DNA from: Bacillota bacterium
GTDB taxonomy: Bacteria > Bacillota > Clostridia > Lachnospirales > Lachnospiraceae
Assembly (NCBI GenBank): GCA_023416695.1
Contig: JAEZGY010000084.1
Coordinates: 1 to 64,000, forward strand
Direction: 5' to 3'
DNA: 64,000 bases
Made by a program: the position numbers and the translations under genes. Within the stretch, counting starts at the first letter, position 1. Each line of letters opens with the position of its first letter. This document shows positions 36,199 through 45,519 of this stretch, one piece after another. The notes under the pieces were generated by a model, which worked only from the letters and a program-made list of their open reading frames with translations, ran no database searches and had not been told where the DNA came from.

Positions 36199-39021
36199 TT
36201 ATTTTCTACTCAGATACTCCAATGCTGCTTCATACACACGTTCACAGTTATTGGTATCATTAAATGCAAAGAACTTATCTATACGTTCTCTATATTTCTC
36301 TTTTAGCTGACAATTATTCTTCATATACTCACAAAGTTCAGCAATAACTTCTTCTGTATTGACACATACTGGACCAAATCCCATAGTATCATACTTTAAA
36401 CCACCCTCATCATACTGAGGTGGTAGCGTATCTGGATGGAAGTACACAAGTGGCTTACGCATATTTGCAAAGTCAAACTGAATTCCACTGTGATCTGTCA
36501 ACATAAGAGATGCTTCAGTAAGCATTTTCTCATAACTGATATCCCCAGCTCCTGCGATGATATCCACATAATCATTGGTGTCAAAATCTCTAATTTGAGG
36601 ACTTAGTATTGGGTGTATTAGATATTTTATTCGATAATTGTTCTCTTTTGCAGCTTCTATCAAGCGTTTATCATTAATTAATGTGTTATATATTCTAAAG
36701 TATTCTGTATACTTAAAGTTCTCACTATACTCATGCATACTACCTTTTTTGTTGGTTCCTGCTGTAACATTACGTCTCCAAGTTGGACTAATCAGAATAT
36801 AGCGCTGATCATTACTAATAAGGCCATCATAACGAGGAGCACCTGTTAGGACAAGTTGCTCAGGCTTATAGCCGTACACTGGATGGGATAAATTCTCTAC
36901 CTCATATGGAGATACACAAAAATAGAGTTTCGTATTATCGAATAAACGATTCTGATATTGAGCAATTCTTTGAATCGTTAAACCATGCTGCAAACAAGTA
37001 ATTTCTGCATTAAATAGGTCTCTTACATATTTTTCAACAGCTGCCCAATAACCACAATACAGCTTTACATCAACTCTTGTAGCAAATACCATTGTGGCAT
37101 GCAAAGAAATCAGTTTATGCCAGAAGGAATTAAACGCCAGAACAGTCCCATACTTTTCTTTAAGTCTTTTGTACTCTGGAGCTGTTTTGTTAATAACATA
37201 ATAGATTCTAATATTCCCTTTGTCTTTTCTCTCACTTACATAACGGTAAAAATACTCTCCATTATCTCCACCTTTAAACAGCTGATCAAAAGTTAACCAT
37301 ATCTGTTTCTTATAAAAATAAGGACGTGTAATCCAATATACCAAACGAAGAGCCATGCACTTTAGGGAACGTGAACGCTCATCCCCATATTTCAGATACC
37401 CTAATGTATATTCAAATTCATTTTTAAGAACACGCAGAGGATTCTTCTTGGTTATGACAAAATGCCAATCCTTATTATGGTATTTTAAAATATGGTTTCC
37501 AAAACACCAGTAGCTTTCTCTAAACTTCTCATAGAGCCTTGCTTGAATCTTTTTAAATTTCACATTTAATGGTTGTACATGGCCCTGATATTCCAGATTA
37601 ATTCCAAATTTTACAGTAGTAGTCAATGTATCTACTGGAATTATCAATGTAAAATGATATCCCTTTCTAACACTTTGCTTAAAGTATTTAACCAAGGAAT
37701 ATATCTCATTTCTTACCCCCGTATAGACAACTCCATTAATCTCAGCAGTAATTTTTATCTGGTCATAGTCTAGGAAGTAAACATTAGATGCCTCACCATC
37801 GATGACAAGATTTCCATCCTCATAATTGATTGCTTTCACATAAAGTTGAATATTACTAAATTCTTCGATAATAGTTCCTTTATAGGTTCCTGCAAGTAAT
37901 TCATTTACTGCTGGTTTATTCTTCTTTCCCTCTTGAACATAGGAAACTTTATATTCAACCTCTTGTTCTTCACCATCATCTTGATTATCATCCTCATCTA
38001 AATTAGACTTGTGAGAAGCATTTAACACCTGTATCATTCCCACTTCTGTAGTCAGATCATAATCGTCATATTTCATCCGAAGCAGATTAAGTCCCATATA
38101 ACGTGGTAATACTCTCTTTAGTTCCACCTCATACTGAGATATTATATTATCTGGTATATATTGTAGCGCTTCTTTTACCTTATCAAAAAACTCATCTAGT
38201 TCTTCATTCAATATAACCGCCTTGTAACGGTCATTCATGTTACATGCAAACTTAATCATGATGAGATACAGCATCGCGTACTTCTCATAATCATAGGTAG
38301 CATTCTGTAAGGTCGGAATAATAAACTCCTCTAAATCCTTTGTATACCAGGTTTTATAAAACTGATCAGGGTAATTATAGTAATCTGTTTCAAGTACGTT
38401 ATAGCTAAAGATTCTTTTTCTTACAATTCCATAATAAGGACCATCTTTTAGTAATCGTAATAGCATGTCTACTAGGGACTGATGCGCTAAGTCCTCTCGA
38501 AAGGTTTTCCCTTTAATACCCTCTCTAGCAATAAAATAACTATTCAAATTCATGTTTAAATGGTAGGTCTTCATTGTCAAATCTACAATAAAATTACGTT
38601 TACCAAACTTCAAATATCCCTTTGCCTGGTCTTTGGCATTAATCAGATTCGGTGTGAGACAAACAAGTCTACTTTCATGTTTATGAATGAAGTTCTCTAG
38701 CTGATGAAACGCCCCTTCTTCATATTTCATATCCTCTGTGATGAAGTTTATATAATCGCCTGTCCAAAATGACTTTGATTTATTGTAGGCCTCTGCTATG
38801 GATAAACCTTTACAGTTGACATATTGAATTGACATTTTATCCTGTAATTCATATTCTTCAGCAATCTTTGCACTCTTTTTTGAACCTGCTGCATCTAGCA
38901 CAATAACTTGTATTCCTATATGAGAGTGGTGTTCTACTTCCTGATGAACATTATCTAGGACAAGTTTCAATCTTTTATGATCTTCGCTATAAACATTAAT
39001 TGAAAAATTAATACTACTCAT
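36199..39021 (-). CDS. GT2-like plus CDP-glycerol glycerophosphotransferase (TagF/TarL-like)
   Basis: A 940-residue two-domain protein. The N-terminal ~230 residues resemble a GT-A domain (SINVYSEDHKRL, IQVIVLDAAGSKKS, SIAEAYNKSKSFWTGDY). A middle region with an acidic linker (about 345-360) leads to the C-terminal CDP-glycerol:poly(glycerophosphate) transferase domain (about 560-935). Its motifs include CLQHGLTIQRI, ISPTWRRNV, YLIHPILS and LMLTDHSGIQFDFANMRKP. Such enzymes add glycerol- or ribitol-phosphate units to a lipid-linked acceptor at the cytoplasmic face of the membrane. It is the last gene of the phosphopolyol block, four bases after the SDR-LicD fusion, with an AGGAG ribosome binding site. 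Confidence 0.85.
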   Translation of the reverse strand: MSSINFSINVYSEDHKRLKLVLDNVHQEVEHHSHIGIQVIVLDAAGSKKSAKIAEEYELQDKMSIQYVNCKGLSIAEAYNKSKSFWTGDYINFITEDMKYEEGAFHQLENFIHKHESRLVCLTPNLINAKDQAKGYLKFGKRNFIVDLTMKTYHLNMNLNSYFIAREGIKGKTFREDLAHQSLVDMLLRLLKDGPYYGIVRKRIFSYNVLETDYYNYPDQFYKTWYTKDLEEFIIPTLQNATYDYEKYAMLYLIMIKFACNMNDRYKAVILNEELDEFFDKVKEALQYIPDNIISQYEVELKRVLPRYMGLNLLRMKYDDYDLTTEVGMIQVLNASHKSNLDEDDNQDDGEEQEVEYKVSYVQEGKKNKPAVNELLAGTYKGTIIEEFSNIQLYVKAINYEDGNLVIDGEASNVYFLDYDQIKITAEINGVVYTGVRNEIYSLVKYFKQSVRKGYHFTLIIPVDTLTTTVKFGINLEYQGHVQPLNVKFKKIQARLYEKFRESYWCFGNHILKYHNKDWHFVITKKNPLRVLKNEFEYTLGYLKYGDERSRSLKCMALRLVYWITRPYFYKKQIWLTFDQLFKGGDNGEYFYRYVSERKDKGNIRIYYVINKTAPEYKRLKEKYGTVLAFNSFWHKLISLHATMVFATRVDVKLYCGYWAAVEKYVRDLFNAEITCLQHGLTIQRIAQYQNRLFDNTKLYFCVSPYEVENLSHPVYGYKPEQLVLTGAPRYDGLISNDQRYILISPTWRRNVTAGTNKKGSMHEYSENFKYTEYFRIYNTLINDKRLIEAAKENNYRIKYLIHPILSPQIRDFDTNDYVDIIAGAGDISYEKMLTEASLMLTDHSGIQFDFANMRKPLVYFHPDTLPPQYDEGGLKYDTMGFGPVCVNTEEVIAELCEYMKNNCQLKEKYRERIDKFFAFNDTNNCERVYEAALEYLSRK

Positions 39022-39025
39022 TGTT

Positions 39026-40897
39026 TTACTCCTGTATACTATTCTTCTTCATACTATTCATGTATTGTCCCAAATCCATTATATAGATAGTATGACTATT
39101 CTTTCTCTTCGCTACTCCTACCATCTGCATATAATCTCCATATAAGTGTTTTAAATATTTATCATATTCTTTCGGAACTGGCAACATCACGGATTCAAAA
39201 GGAACATATATTACCTCTTCTAACCACTCCTTAGGAAATGGCCCTTTGCGAAGATTCTGCCCCATTCCGTCGTAAAGATACTTACGATTTTTCTTATGGG
39301 CAAAAAACTCAATTATCTTAAATTGTTGCCATTCTAGATACCTCATTGGCAAAATAGTTTTTATGACAGTGGCTAGTAATCGATATACTTTGTGACTTCC
39401 ATCTCCCTTTACATAAGTTGCACCCCACTTATTGTATACTAATGACCTAGCCAAAATCGTTAGCTTTTCATGTAATCGTTGACCGAATTTAGAATTCGCT
39501 GTGTAATCATGTGCAAAAATATCCACAAAGAATCCCACATCCAAATCAGACAGCTTTCTAGTAAATTCTGTTGCACACACAGTATTTTGTACTCTAACCT
39601 TGCTAAAGAAATGATTATGTTTATCTGTTTTTGGTATCTGAAGTTTAAGATATTCCGGTAGTTCTTTTTCTGCTACCTCTACAAACTTCTCGTAATCCTT
39701 ACGTAACATCATAATATCAGCATCATCATCCCATGGAATAAAGCCCTTGTGCCTAATAGCCCCAAGCAATGTTCCTCCACCTAAGAAGTAATGTATATTA
39801 TGTCGTTTACAAATCGTATCTATTTCTAAAATGACTTGAAGCATTAGCTTCTGTATCACCTTTAATTTTCCATTGTAGGTATCATGAAATAGAAAGAATG
39901 GTTCTTTCCCAATATGTTCTTTTAAAGCAATTTCAAAAGCATCATAAAAGCTAACTTGCCCTTCGTAACCTTCCATACGTAGCTTTGCACTATCTAGGGC
40001 AATAGGATATAAATCCTTAGTGACTACAGACTCAAAGCTTAAACAATCCTCTGTTAGGTTTTCTGACAGTATTCTCCCCATCTCAAAGGTTGTCACAGTA
40101 CTCTGTTTTCCTGTCACATTATATATTTCATTCTTCTTATTAAGCTGTAAAGTATAAAATAGTGCACCTAACAGATCCGTGAGGTATACAAAGGTGTATT
40201 TATCTGAATTTAATGGTAATGTAACCCTCTCACCTTTGCCACAGCGTTGTAACATGGCATGTATCGGATGGCTTGTTAAATCACCACCCAGTACAATTGC
40301 ACTTCTTAGTACCTGATAGGAAATCTGACATGAGTTCATCTTTTCTACACACTGATTCTCATATTCTCTAATAGAACTAGGATTGTCCGATGGAATATAT
40401 TCATTTTCTGCAACTAAAATATTTGGCGGAACATCATTATAGGCTCTATAATCAGACAGAAGAATGTATCTTTTGATTGCTCCTATTGTTACTATTTCTA
40501 GTGTTTTTGAAAGAAGAGTTTTTCGTTCTTCTAATTCTTTTAAACTAAACTTCTGGTTGCAAAAACCAAAATCTATACAGTAGGTAATTTCAGATAAGTT
40601 AGAGAGTTCCTCCAGCTTAACCACATGAACATCTTCTCGCTCAGTTAAACCCTTTAATAATTTAGCTTCTTGATTTTCTGTTCTATTTAGATCTACGTAA
40701 TATATAGTATTGTTGGCTTGATATTTATCATTTAACACTAAAAAAGTGCAAATAACAGTACGGGCCAGACTTTTTGAGCCCGACCCTAAACATACTATTC
40801 GTTTCTCTTTTAGTAGTCCCATATGAAGTTGTTTATTATCTAAGATAGATTCTACTACATCTAACTCATATTCATTTAATATTTCAGTTATTAGCAT
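39026..40897 (-). CDS. degenerate SDR domain fused to a LicD-family phosphotransferase
   Basis: A 623-residue fusion. The N-terminal ~330 residues have an extended-SDR layout, but the Rossmann loop is GSGSKSLA and the catalytic Tyr-x-x-x-Lys position reads YENQC, so the lysine is lost. The C-terminal ~280 residues form a LicD nucleotidyltransferase-fold domain with an intact active site (FLGGGTLLGAIRHKGFIPWDDDADI). LicD proteins transfer phosphocholine or a polyol phosphate from a CDP carrier to a glycan. No choline kinase or LicC-like gene is near, so a CDP-polyol made by the cytidylyltransferase two genes upstream is the more likely donor. GAGGGG precedes the ATG. Confidence 0.82.
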   Translation of the reverse strand: MLITEILNEYELDVVESILDNKQLHMGLLKEKRIVCLGSGSKSLARTVICTFLVLNDKYQANNTIYYVDLNRTENQEAKLLKGLTEREDVHVVKLEELSNLSEITYCIDFGFCNQKFSLKELEERKTLLSKTLEIVTIGAIKRYILLSDYRAYNDVPPNILVAENEYIPSDNPSSIREYENQCVEKMNSCQISYQVLRSAIVLGGDLTSHPIHAMLQRCGKGERVTLPLNSDKYTFVYLTDLLGALFYTLQLNKKNEIYNVTGKQSTVTTFEMGRILSENLTEDCLSFESVVTKDLYPIALDSAKLRMEGYEGQVSFYDAFEIALKEHIGKEPFFLFHDTYNGKLKVIQKLMLQVILEIDTICKRHNIHYFLGGGTLLGAIRHKGFIPWDDDADIMMLRKDYEKFVEVAEKELPEYLKLQIPKTDKHNHFFSKVRVQNTVCATEFTRKLSDLDVGFFVDIFAHDYTANSKFGQRLHEKLTILARSLVYNKWGATYVKGDGSHKVYRLLATVIKTILPMRYLEWQQFKIIEFFAHKKNRKYLYDGMGQNLRKGPFPKEWLEEVIYVPFESVMLPVPKEYDKYLKHLYGDYMQMVGVAKRKNSHTIYIMDLGQYMNSMKKNSIQE

Positions 40898-40925
40898 TTT
40901 AATCCCCTCATAAAGGTTAAGTCTC

Positions 40926-42011
40926 TTATGCCTTCACTATCTCTTCTATGGTTTCCACAGATCTCTTAATACCTTCGGTCAAAGTAACCTCTGCCCTCCA
41001 ACCAAGTTCGTTAATTCTAGTATGATCTAGTATTTCTGGAGTAACAGTAAACTTAGTTAAATCCGGCTCTTCCTCATCTCTAGGATTCGCAAAAGATAAG
41101 GTAAGGTTTCTTTCTGGAAATACCTTTACCGCCTCTCTTGCAAAGTTACGAATTGTAGTATTGGAATGATCTGCAGCAATATTGTATGGAGTGGCATTGG
41201 CTCCATTAAGCAGAATTAATAATAAAGCAGTTACTGTATCTGTTACATAGCAGAAGGAACGATATGCAGCACCATTACTCTTAAGAAGAATACTTTCATT
41301 TTTTACTACATTAGCAATAAACTGTGCCCATACACGATCATCATCTAGACTACTTGGACCATAGATATAGCTTGGTCTAGCAATCTTTACATTCATATCA
41401 TACTGTTTACAATAGCTAGCACAAAGAGTCTCAGATGCTCGTTTTCCAATGGCATAGCAGTTCTTGTAGTCTGTTTGATCTACATAACCGATATTCTCTT
41501 CCTTTAAAGTAGAAGATCCATCAGTCACTTGACCATAAACCTTTAAACTGGAGATAAATAAGGTAGATATCGCCTTCTTATCCTTAGCTAATTTTAAAAC
41601 ATTACTAGTTCCCGATAGGTTAGCATCAATGGTGCCAACTGGATCATTTTCAAAATAATATGCGCTTGCTTGGCTAGCAGCATGAATCACATAATCTACT
41701 GATTCCTGGGTCTCAACACGATCACAGATATCTTGCACAATTAGTTTTAGATCACTACGCTTTATAAGATCTCCAAACTTCTTTTCAGCCTTACATGCAT
41801 TACGAACAACTCCAATGACCTTAATATTGTCTTGATATCGGTCATTACGAAGCATAAGCGCTGCCACTAGATAATAACTAATAAAGCCATTGGCTCCTGT
41901 AATTAACAGTGTCTTATCTCTTAGCTTCTCCCAAGGAAGTACAGTACTTGCAATCTGCTCTACATCTTTAAAGATGCTTTTTGGCACTATATTTTTTACA
42001 CTAAATTCCAT
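40926..42011 (-). CDS. NAD-dependent sugar epimerase/dehydratase (extended SDR)
   Basis: A 361-residue extended SDR of the dTDP-glucose dehydratase/UDP-sugar epimerase type. It has LLITGANGFISYYLVAAL at the N-terminus, VDYVIHAASQAS, and an intact Tyr-x-x-x-Lys in YAIGKRASE. It overlaps the cytidylyltransferase gene by 11 bases and presumably acts in the same pathway. In Haemophilus and Gram-positive systems a reductase works beside an IspD-like enzyme to make CDP-ribitol, but that role is usually filled by a different SDR or ADH class. A sugar-nucleotide role is therefore equally likely. Confidence 0.8.
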   Translation of the reverse strand: MEFSVKNIVPKSIFKDVEQIASTVLPWEKLRDKTLLITGANGFISYYLVAALMLRNDRYQDNIKVIGVVRNACKAEKKFGDLIKRSDLKLIVQDICDRVETQESVDYVIHAASQASAYYFENDPVGTIDANLSGTSNVLKLAKDKKAISTLFISSLKVYGQVTDGSSTLKEENIGYVDQTDYKNCYAIGKRASETLCASYCKQYDMNVKIARPSYIYGPSSLDDDRVWAQFIANVVKNESILLKSNGAAYRSFCYVTDTVTALLLILLNGANATPYNIAADHSNTTIRNFAREAVKVFPERNLTLSFANPRDEEEPDLTKFTVTPEILDHTRINELGWRAEVTLTEGIKRSVETIEEIVKA

Positions 42012-42738
42012 ATTTCAACTCTTCCTTCGCAAAGTTTTTAAAATGGGTATAGTATTGTGTCGCACGAAGTACATGTAAATCTTCTGGAGTAGTTACCTTA
42101 ATATTATCTCGGATTCCAGTAAAGATGTGTACCTGTTCTCCTAACTCAATCAATAGTTCACTTGAAGAGGTTGGACTAGCAATTCCCCTTCGTTCTGCTT
42201 CATCATGGGCCCACATAATTTTCTCCATAGTGTAACCTTGTGGTGCTTGTGTAATATAGGTTGTACTTCTTACAAAGCTCTTTCCACACATAATACCGTC
42301 TTCACTATACAAAACAGAATCGATACTTGGTGTAACAGGTACTGCAGATTGATAAATTCTAGTATCAGCAATACAGGTAGAAATTAACTCTTCTGTTAAG
42401 ATTGGACGTACACCGTCACAGATAAGAACCAAATCTTCCGGTTTGGAATACTCTTGTACGCGAACTAATCCATTATGAATGGATTCATGTCCATTAGAAC
42501 CACCTGGAACAATATCCACTACCTTTTGAATATTGAATTTCTTAATATGCTCCTTTAATACATCAATCCATGTACTAATACAGGATACTACAATGGCATC
42601 TACCTCTGGATGGTTTGAAAAATGCTCCAGTGTTCTTATAATAATAGGTTTACCTTCTATCTCTAAAAACTGTTTTGGTATGTCTGCAGATTTCATTCTT
42701 TCTCCAACTCCACCTGCAAAAATCATAGCTGAAACCAT
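42001..42738 (-). CDS. IspD/TarI-like cytidylyltransferase
   Basis: A 245-residue nucleotidyltransferase of the IspD/TarI family, with the CTP loop AMIFAGGVGERMKSADIPKQFLEI, VPGGSNGHESIHNGL and VLICDGVRPI. TarI makes CDP-ribitol from CTP and ribitol-5-phosphate. The housekeeping alternative is MEP cytidylyltransferase in isoprenoid synthesis. The context (LicD, two CDP-glycerol-type transferases) favours a polyol-phosphate donor for a teichoic-acid-like polymer. AAAGGAGG precedes the ATG. There is no TarJ-type alcohol dehydrogenase in the window. Confidence 0.87.
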   Translation of the reverse strand: MVSAMIFAGGVGERMKSADIPKQFLEIEGKPIIIRTLEHFSNHPEVDAIVVSCISTWIDVLKEHIKKFNIQKVVDIVPGGSNGHESIHNGLVRVQEYSKPEDLVLICDGVRPILTEELISTCIADTRIYQSAVPVTPSIDSVLYSEDGIMCGKSFVRSTTYITQAPQGYTMEKIMWAHDEAERRGIASPTSSSELLIELGEQVHIFTGIRDNIKVTTPEDLHVLRATQYYTHFKNFAKEELKYGI

Positions 42739-42778
42739 AATAATCCTCCTTTGTTAACGAACTATTCCTTAGCAACTT

Positions 42779-43891
42779 TTATATAGCTGCAATAGTGTTC
42801 AATATTCTTTCTGTTGACTGACCATCGCATGCTTGCATATAGGTCGCTCTAAATACCTTAATTTTCTCCATATTACATGTGGAATATTCAGTGATAACAT
42901 TCTTTGCCAGTTCACTGAACTCCTTCACTATTATACCTGGCATTTCCCCAAAATCAATATATAATTCATTATTATCTATATAGTATTGCAAATCTGGTAC
43001 ATAAAGTACCAATGGTTTATCTAATAAAATATAATCGTAAATCACCGAAGAATAATCTGATATAAGTACATCTATCACAGGAAGAATACGTTCTGTTTCT
43101 ATCTCGCAATTAGATAATTTCTTGATGTTATCCATGTGAGGATGGACTTTTATTATTACAAACCAATCCTCTCCTAGCTCTTTTTGTAGTTTCTCCATGT
43201 CCTCTAATCCAACCAATTTAGGATTGGCAGCATTGCCCCGAAAGGTAGGCGCCCAAAGGGCTAGCTTCTTTCCCTTCACTTCAGGATATTGGGCATAGAA
43301 TTCCTCTTGGCATAGCTTAATGTAATCCTCTCTAAAGAATCGATCTGTTCTACTTAAGCCTGTGGCCTTTACAACTTCAGGTGCTGTCCTCATAGCACTG
43401 ATGTACGCTTCTCTACACACTGGTGCACTTACAGTTACCAAAGTATAATTTTTAAACACATTTCCCTTATAATACTTTGGAATGTCTCTTTCAGTATCAT
43501 ACGCAAATTTCTTTAAAACACCACCTGCATGCCAAAGCTGTATTACCTCTGTCTCTTTTCGTTTGTTACAGGAACTAACTGGTAGAAAGTTATCACAAAT
43601 AAATACATATTTGGCCTTTCCGTATAATTTCATAAAACTCAAAATACTAATAAGTACTGAAAAAGCCGAGCTCTTCTTATAATTAATACAACAGGACACC
43701 ACTTCATAGCCTAAATTCACCATTCGCTCATGCATTTCCTCCATACTATATGGAATCGCATCATGGTGCGCATCTGCAAATATCACTAGCTGATTATTGA
43801 CTTTCCCTCTACTAAAAACCCAGTAAATGACAGGAAGAATTCCATTTTGAAATGTCATTTTTATTATCTGTTTTATCTTAAATCCCATCAT
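42779..43891 (-). CDS. CDP-glycerol glycerophosphotransferase (TagB/TarF-like)
   Basis: A single-domain transferase of about 370 residues. Its motifs include LWHAGGVLKKFAYD, LWAPTFRGNA, VIIKVHPHMD and LISDYSSVIYDYILLDKPLVLY. It adds a glycerol- or related polyol-phosphate primer from a CDP carrier to lipid-linked acceptors in wall teichoic acid synthesis and related pathways. Start choice: an in-frame TTG at 43918 precedes the ribosome binding site GAGGG, whereas the ATG at 43891 is nine bases after it and is preferred. It is a smaller relative of the TagF-like protein at the end of the operon, so one may prime and the other extend. Confidence 0.87.
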   Translation of the reverse strand: MMGFKIKQIIKMTFQNGILPVIYWVFSRGKVNNQLVIFADAHHDAIPYSMEEMHERMVNLGYEVVSCCINYKKSSAFSVLISILSFMKLYGKAKYVFICDNFLPVSSCNKRKETEVIQLWHAGGVLKKFAYDTERDIPKYYKGNVFKNYTLVTVSAPVCREAYISAMRTAPEVVKATGLSRTDRFFREDYIKLCQEEFYAQYPEVKGKKLALWAPTFRGNAANPKLVGLEDMEKLQKELGEDWFVIIKVHPHMDNIKKLSNCEIETERILPVIDVLISDYSSVIYDYILLDKPLVLYVPDLQYYIDNNELYIDFGEMPGIIVKEFSELAKNVITEYSTCNMEKIKVFRATYMQACDGQSTERILNTIAAI

Positions 43892-43953
43892 TCTACATTT
43901 CCCTCTTAATTCTAGCAATTATGATAACATACTTATTATAGGTAGTAAAGATA

Positions 43954-44397
43954 CTACTTCTTCTTACTAAAGATCCAAAGCTTGCTGAATAAATAGTTCA
44001 ACAGAATAATTGCTACATTACCAATAATCTTTACTGGGACATCTGGATACCCTAATATCTCTATAAACAACTTTGTCACTACAAATAAATCTAAAAGGAA
44101 AGTGGCCCCCCGACACCCATAAAAGGACACCATTTCCTTAACTAACTCTTTACCATTATTAGTTTTGCTTTCAAACACCCATATTTTATTCGTAACATAG
44201 GCAAAGGTAATGGAAAGAATCTGGCCTATTATGGTGGCAAAGGATTCACCCGTTCCAGCTAATCTAGTAAGTAAGAAATAGGTAGCCAGATTAACTAACG
44301 TAGTACAACCACCAAAAAACAAGTAAGAAATCTGTTCTCGGTACTTTCTATATATAGTTACTCCATATTGAAACACTTTTTTCACTCTAAACCCCAA
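43954..44397 (-). CDS. GtrA family membrane protein
   Basis: A four-helix membrane protein of about 147 residues, with QISYLFFGGCTTLVNLATYF, ITFAYVTNKIWVFESKT and a C-terminal NYLFSKLWIFSKK, all typical of GtrA/GtcA. These proteins are thought to flip undecaprenyl-phosphate sugars outward. It overlaps the end of glf. The start is uncertain: TTG at 44397 lies seven bases from AAGGAG, whereas GTG at 44415 has no good ribosome binding site. It probably partners the GT2 at 45520-46482. Confidence 0.85.
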   Translation of the reverse strand: MGFRVKKVFQYGVTIYRKYREQISYLFFGGCTTLVNLATYFLLTRLAGTGESFATIIGQILSITFAYVTNKIWVFESKTNNGKELVKEMVSFYGCRGATFLLDLFVVTKLFIEILGYPDVPVKIIGNVAIILLNYLFSKLWIFSKKK

Positions 44398-45505
44398 CTT
44401 TCTGCTCCTTAGCACAGCATTCTTCTTTTGCCAGGTTAAGTGCCTTTTCTACTACATGATGCATATCATAATAGCGATAATCTCCAAGGCGACCGCAAAA
44501 ATGTACCTTTTCCTCCTTCTTAGCAAGGGCACAGTACTTCTCATATAAAGCATTATTTACATCATCATTCACCGGATAATAAGGCTCATCCCCACTTTTC
44601 CATGTCTTTGGATATTCCTTAGTAATAATAGTGTGGTTTGTTTGGATACCATCAAAAAATTTATGCTCAATAATTCTCGTATAGGGAACATCGAACTCTG
44701 TATAGTTCACTACTGCATTCCCTTGGAAATTATCTACGTCTAATCTCTCCGTTTCAAAATGTAGACTACGGTACTCAAGCTCTCCATAGCAATAATCATA
44801 AAACTGATCAATGGCTCCAGTAAAAATCACTTTGTCTGCCAAGGAATTAAAATACTCCCTATTATCATAATAGTCCTTACCTAGCCAAACCTCTGTACCC
44901 TCTAGAACCCTCTCAACCAGCTTAGTATAACCCTCTGTTGGTATGCCTTGATAACGATCATTAAAGTAATTATTATCAAAGGTGTAGCGTACAGGAAGTC
45001 TTTTTATGATAAAGGAAGGAAGCTCCTTACAAGGTCTTCCCCACTGTTTTTCAGTGTATCCCTTAATTAACTTCTCGTAAATATCCTGTCCTACTAGACT
45101 AATGGCTTGTTCCTCTAAATTCTTAGGTTCTGCAGGGGCTAGACTTCTTTGGTCCCTAATCTTCTTCTTTGCCTCCTCTGGAGTAGTAACCCCCCAAAGG
45201 GCATAAAAGGTATTCATATTGAATGGTAAGTTATATAGTTTTCCTTTATAATTGGCAACCGGAGAATTGGTAAAACGATTAAATTCTACAAATTGGTTCA
45301 CATATTCCCAAACTTCTTTATTATTTGTATGAAAAATGTGAGCCCCATAGCGATGAACCTGTATATCATCCACTTCCTCGGTATAAATATTACCGGCTAA
45401 GTGGTCACGTTTTTCAATAACCAGACATGTCTTTCCCTGTTTGCTGACCTCATGGGCAAAAACTGCTCCGAATAAACCTGCTCCAACAATGAGATAATCG
45501 TACAT
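44387..45505 (-). CDS. glf: UDP-galactopyranose mutase
   Basis: A 372-residue FAD enzyme that interconverts UDP-galactopyranose and UDP-galactofuranose. The N-terminal FAD fingerprint is DYLIVGAGLFGAVFAHE, followed by DHLAGNIYTE, RYGAHIFHTNN and KLYNLPFNMNTF. Near the C-terminus is GRLGDYRYYDMHHVVEKAL. Length and motifs are standard. Its presence says that one of the polymers carries galactofuranose, though no galactofuranosyltransferase can be singled out. GGAGG precedes the ATG. Confidence 0.96.
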   Translation of the reverse strand: MYDYLIVGAGLFGAVFAHEVSKQGKTCLVIEKRDHLAGNIYTEEVDDIQVHRYGAHIFHTNNKEVWEYVNQFVEFNRFTNSPVANYKGKLYNLPFNMNTFYALWGVTTPEEAKKKIRDQRSLAPAEPKNLEEQAISLVGQDIYEKLIKGYTEKQWGRPCKELPSFIIKRLPVRYTFDNNYFNDRYQGIPTEGYTKLVERVLEGTEVWLGKDYYDNREYFNSLADKVIFTGAIDQFYDYCYGELEYRSLHFETERLDVDNFQGNAVVNYTEFDVPYTRIIEHKFFDGIQTNHTIITKEYPKTWKSGDEPYYPVNDDVNNALYEKYCALAKKEEKVHFCGRLGDYRYYDMHHVVEKALNLAKEECCAKEQKVGV

Positions 45506-45519
45506 CTAAGTTCCTCCGA

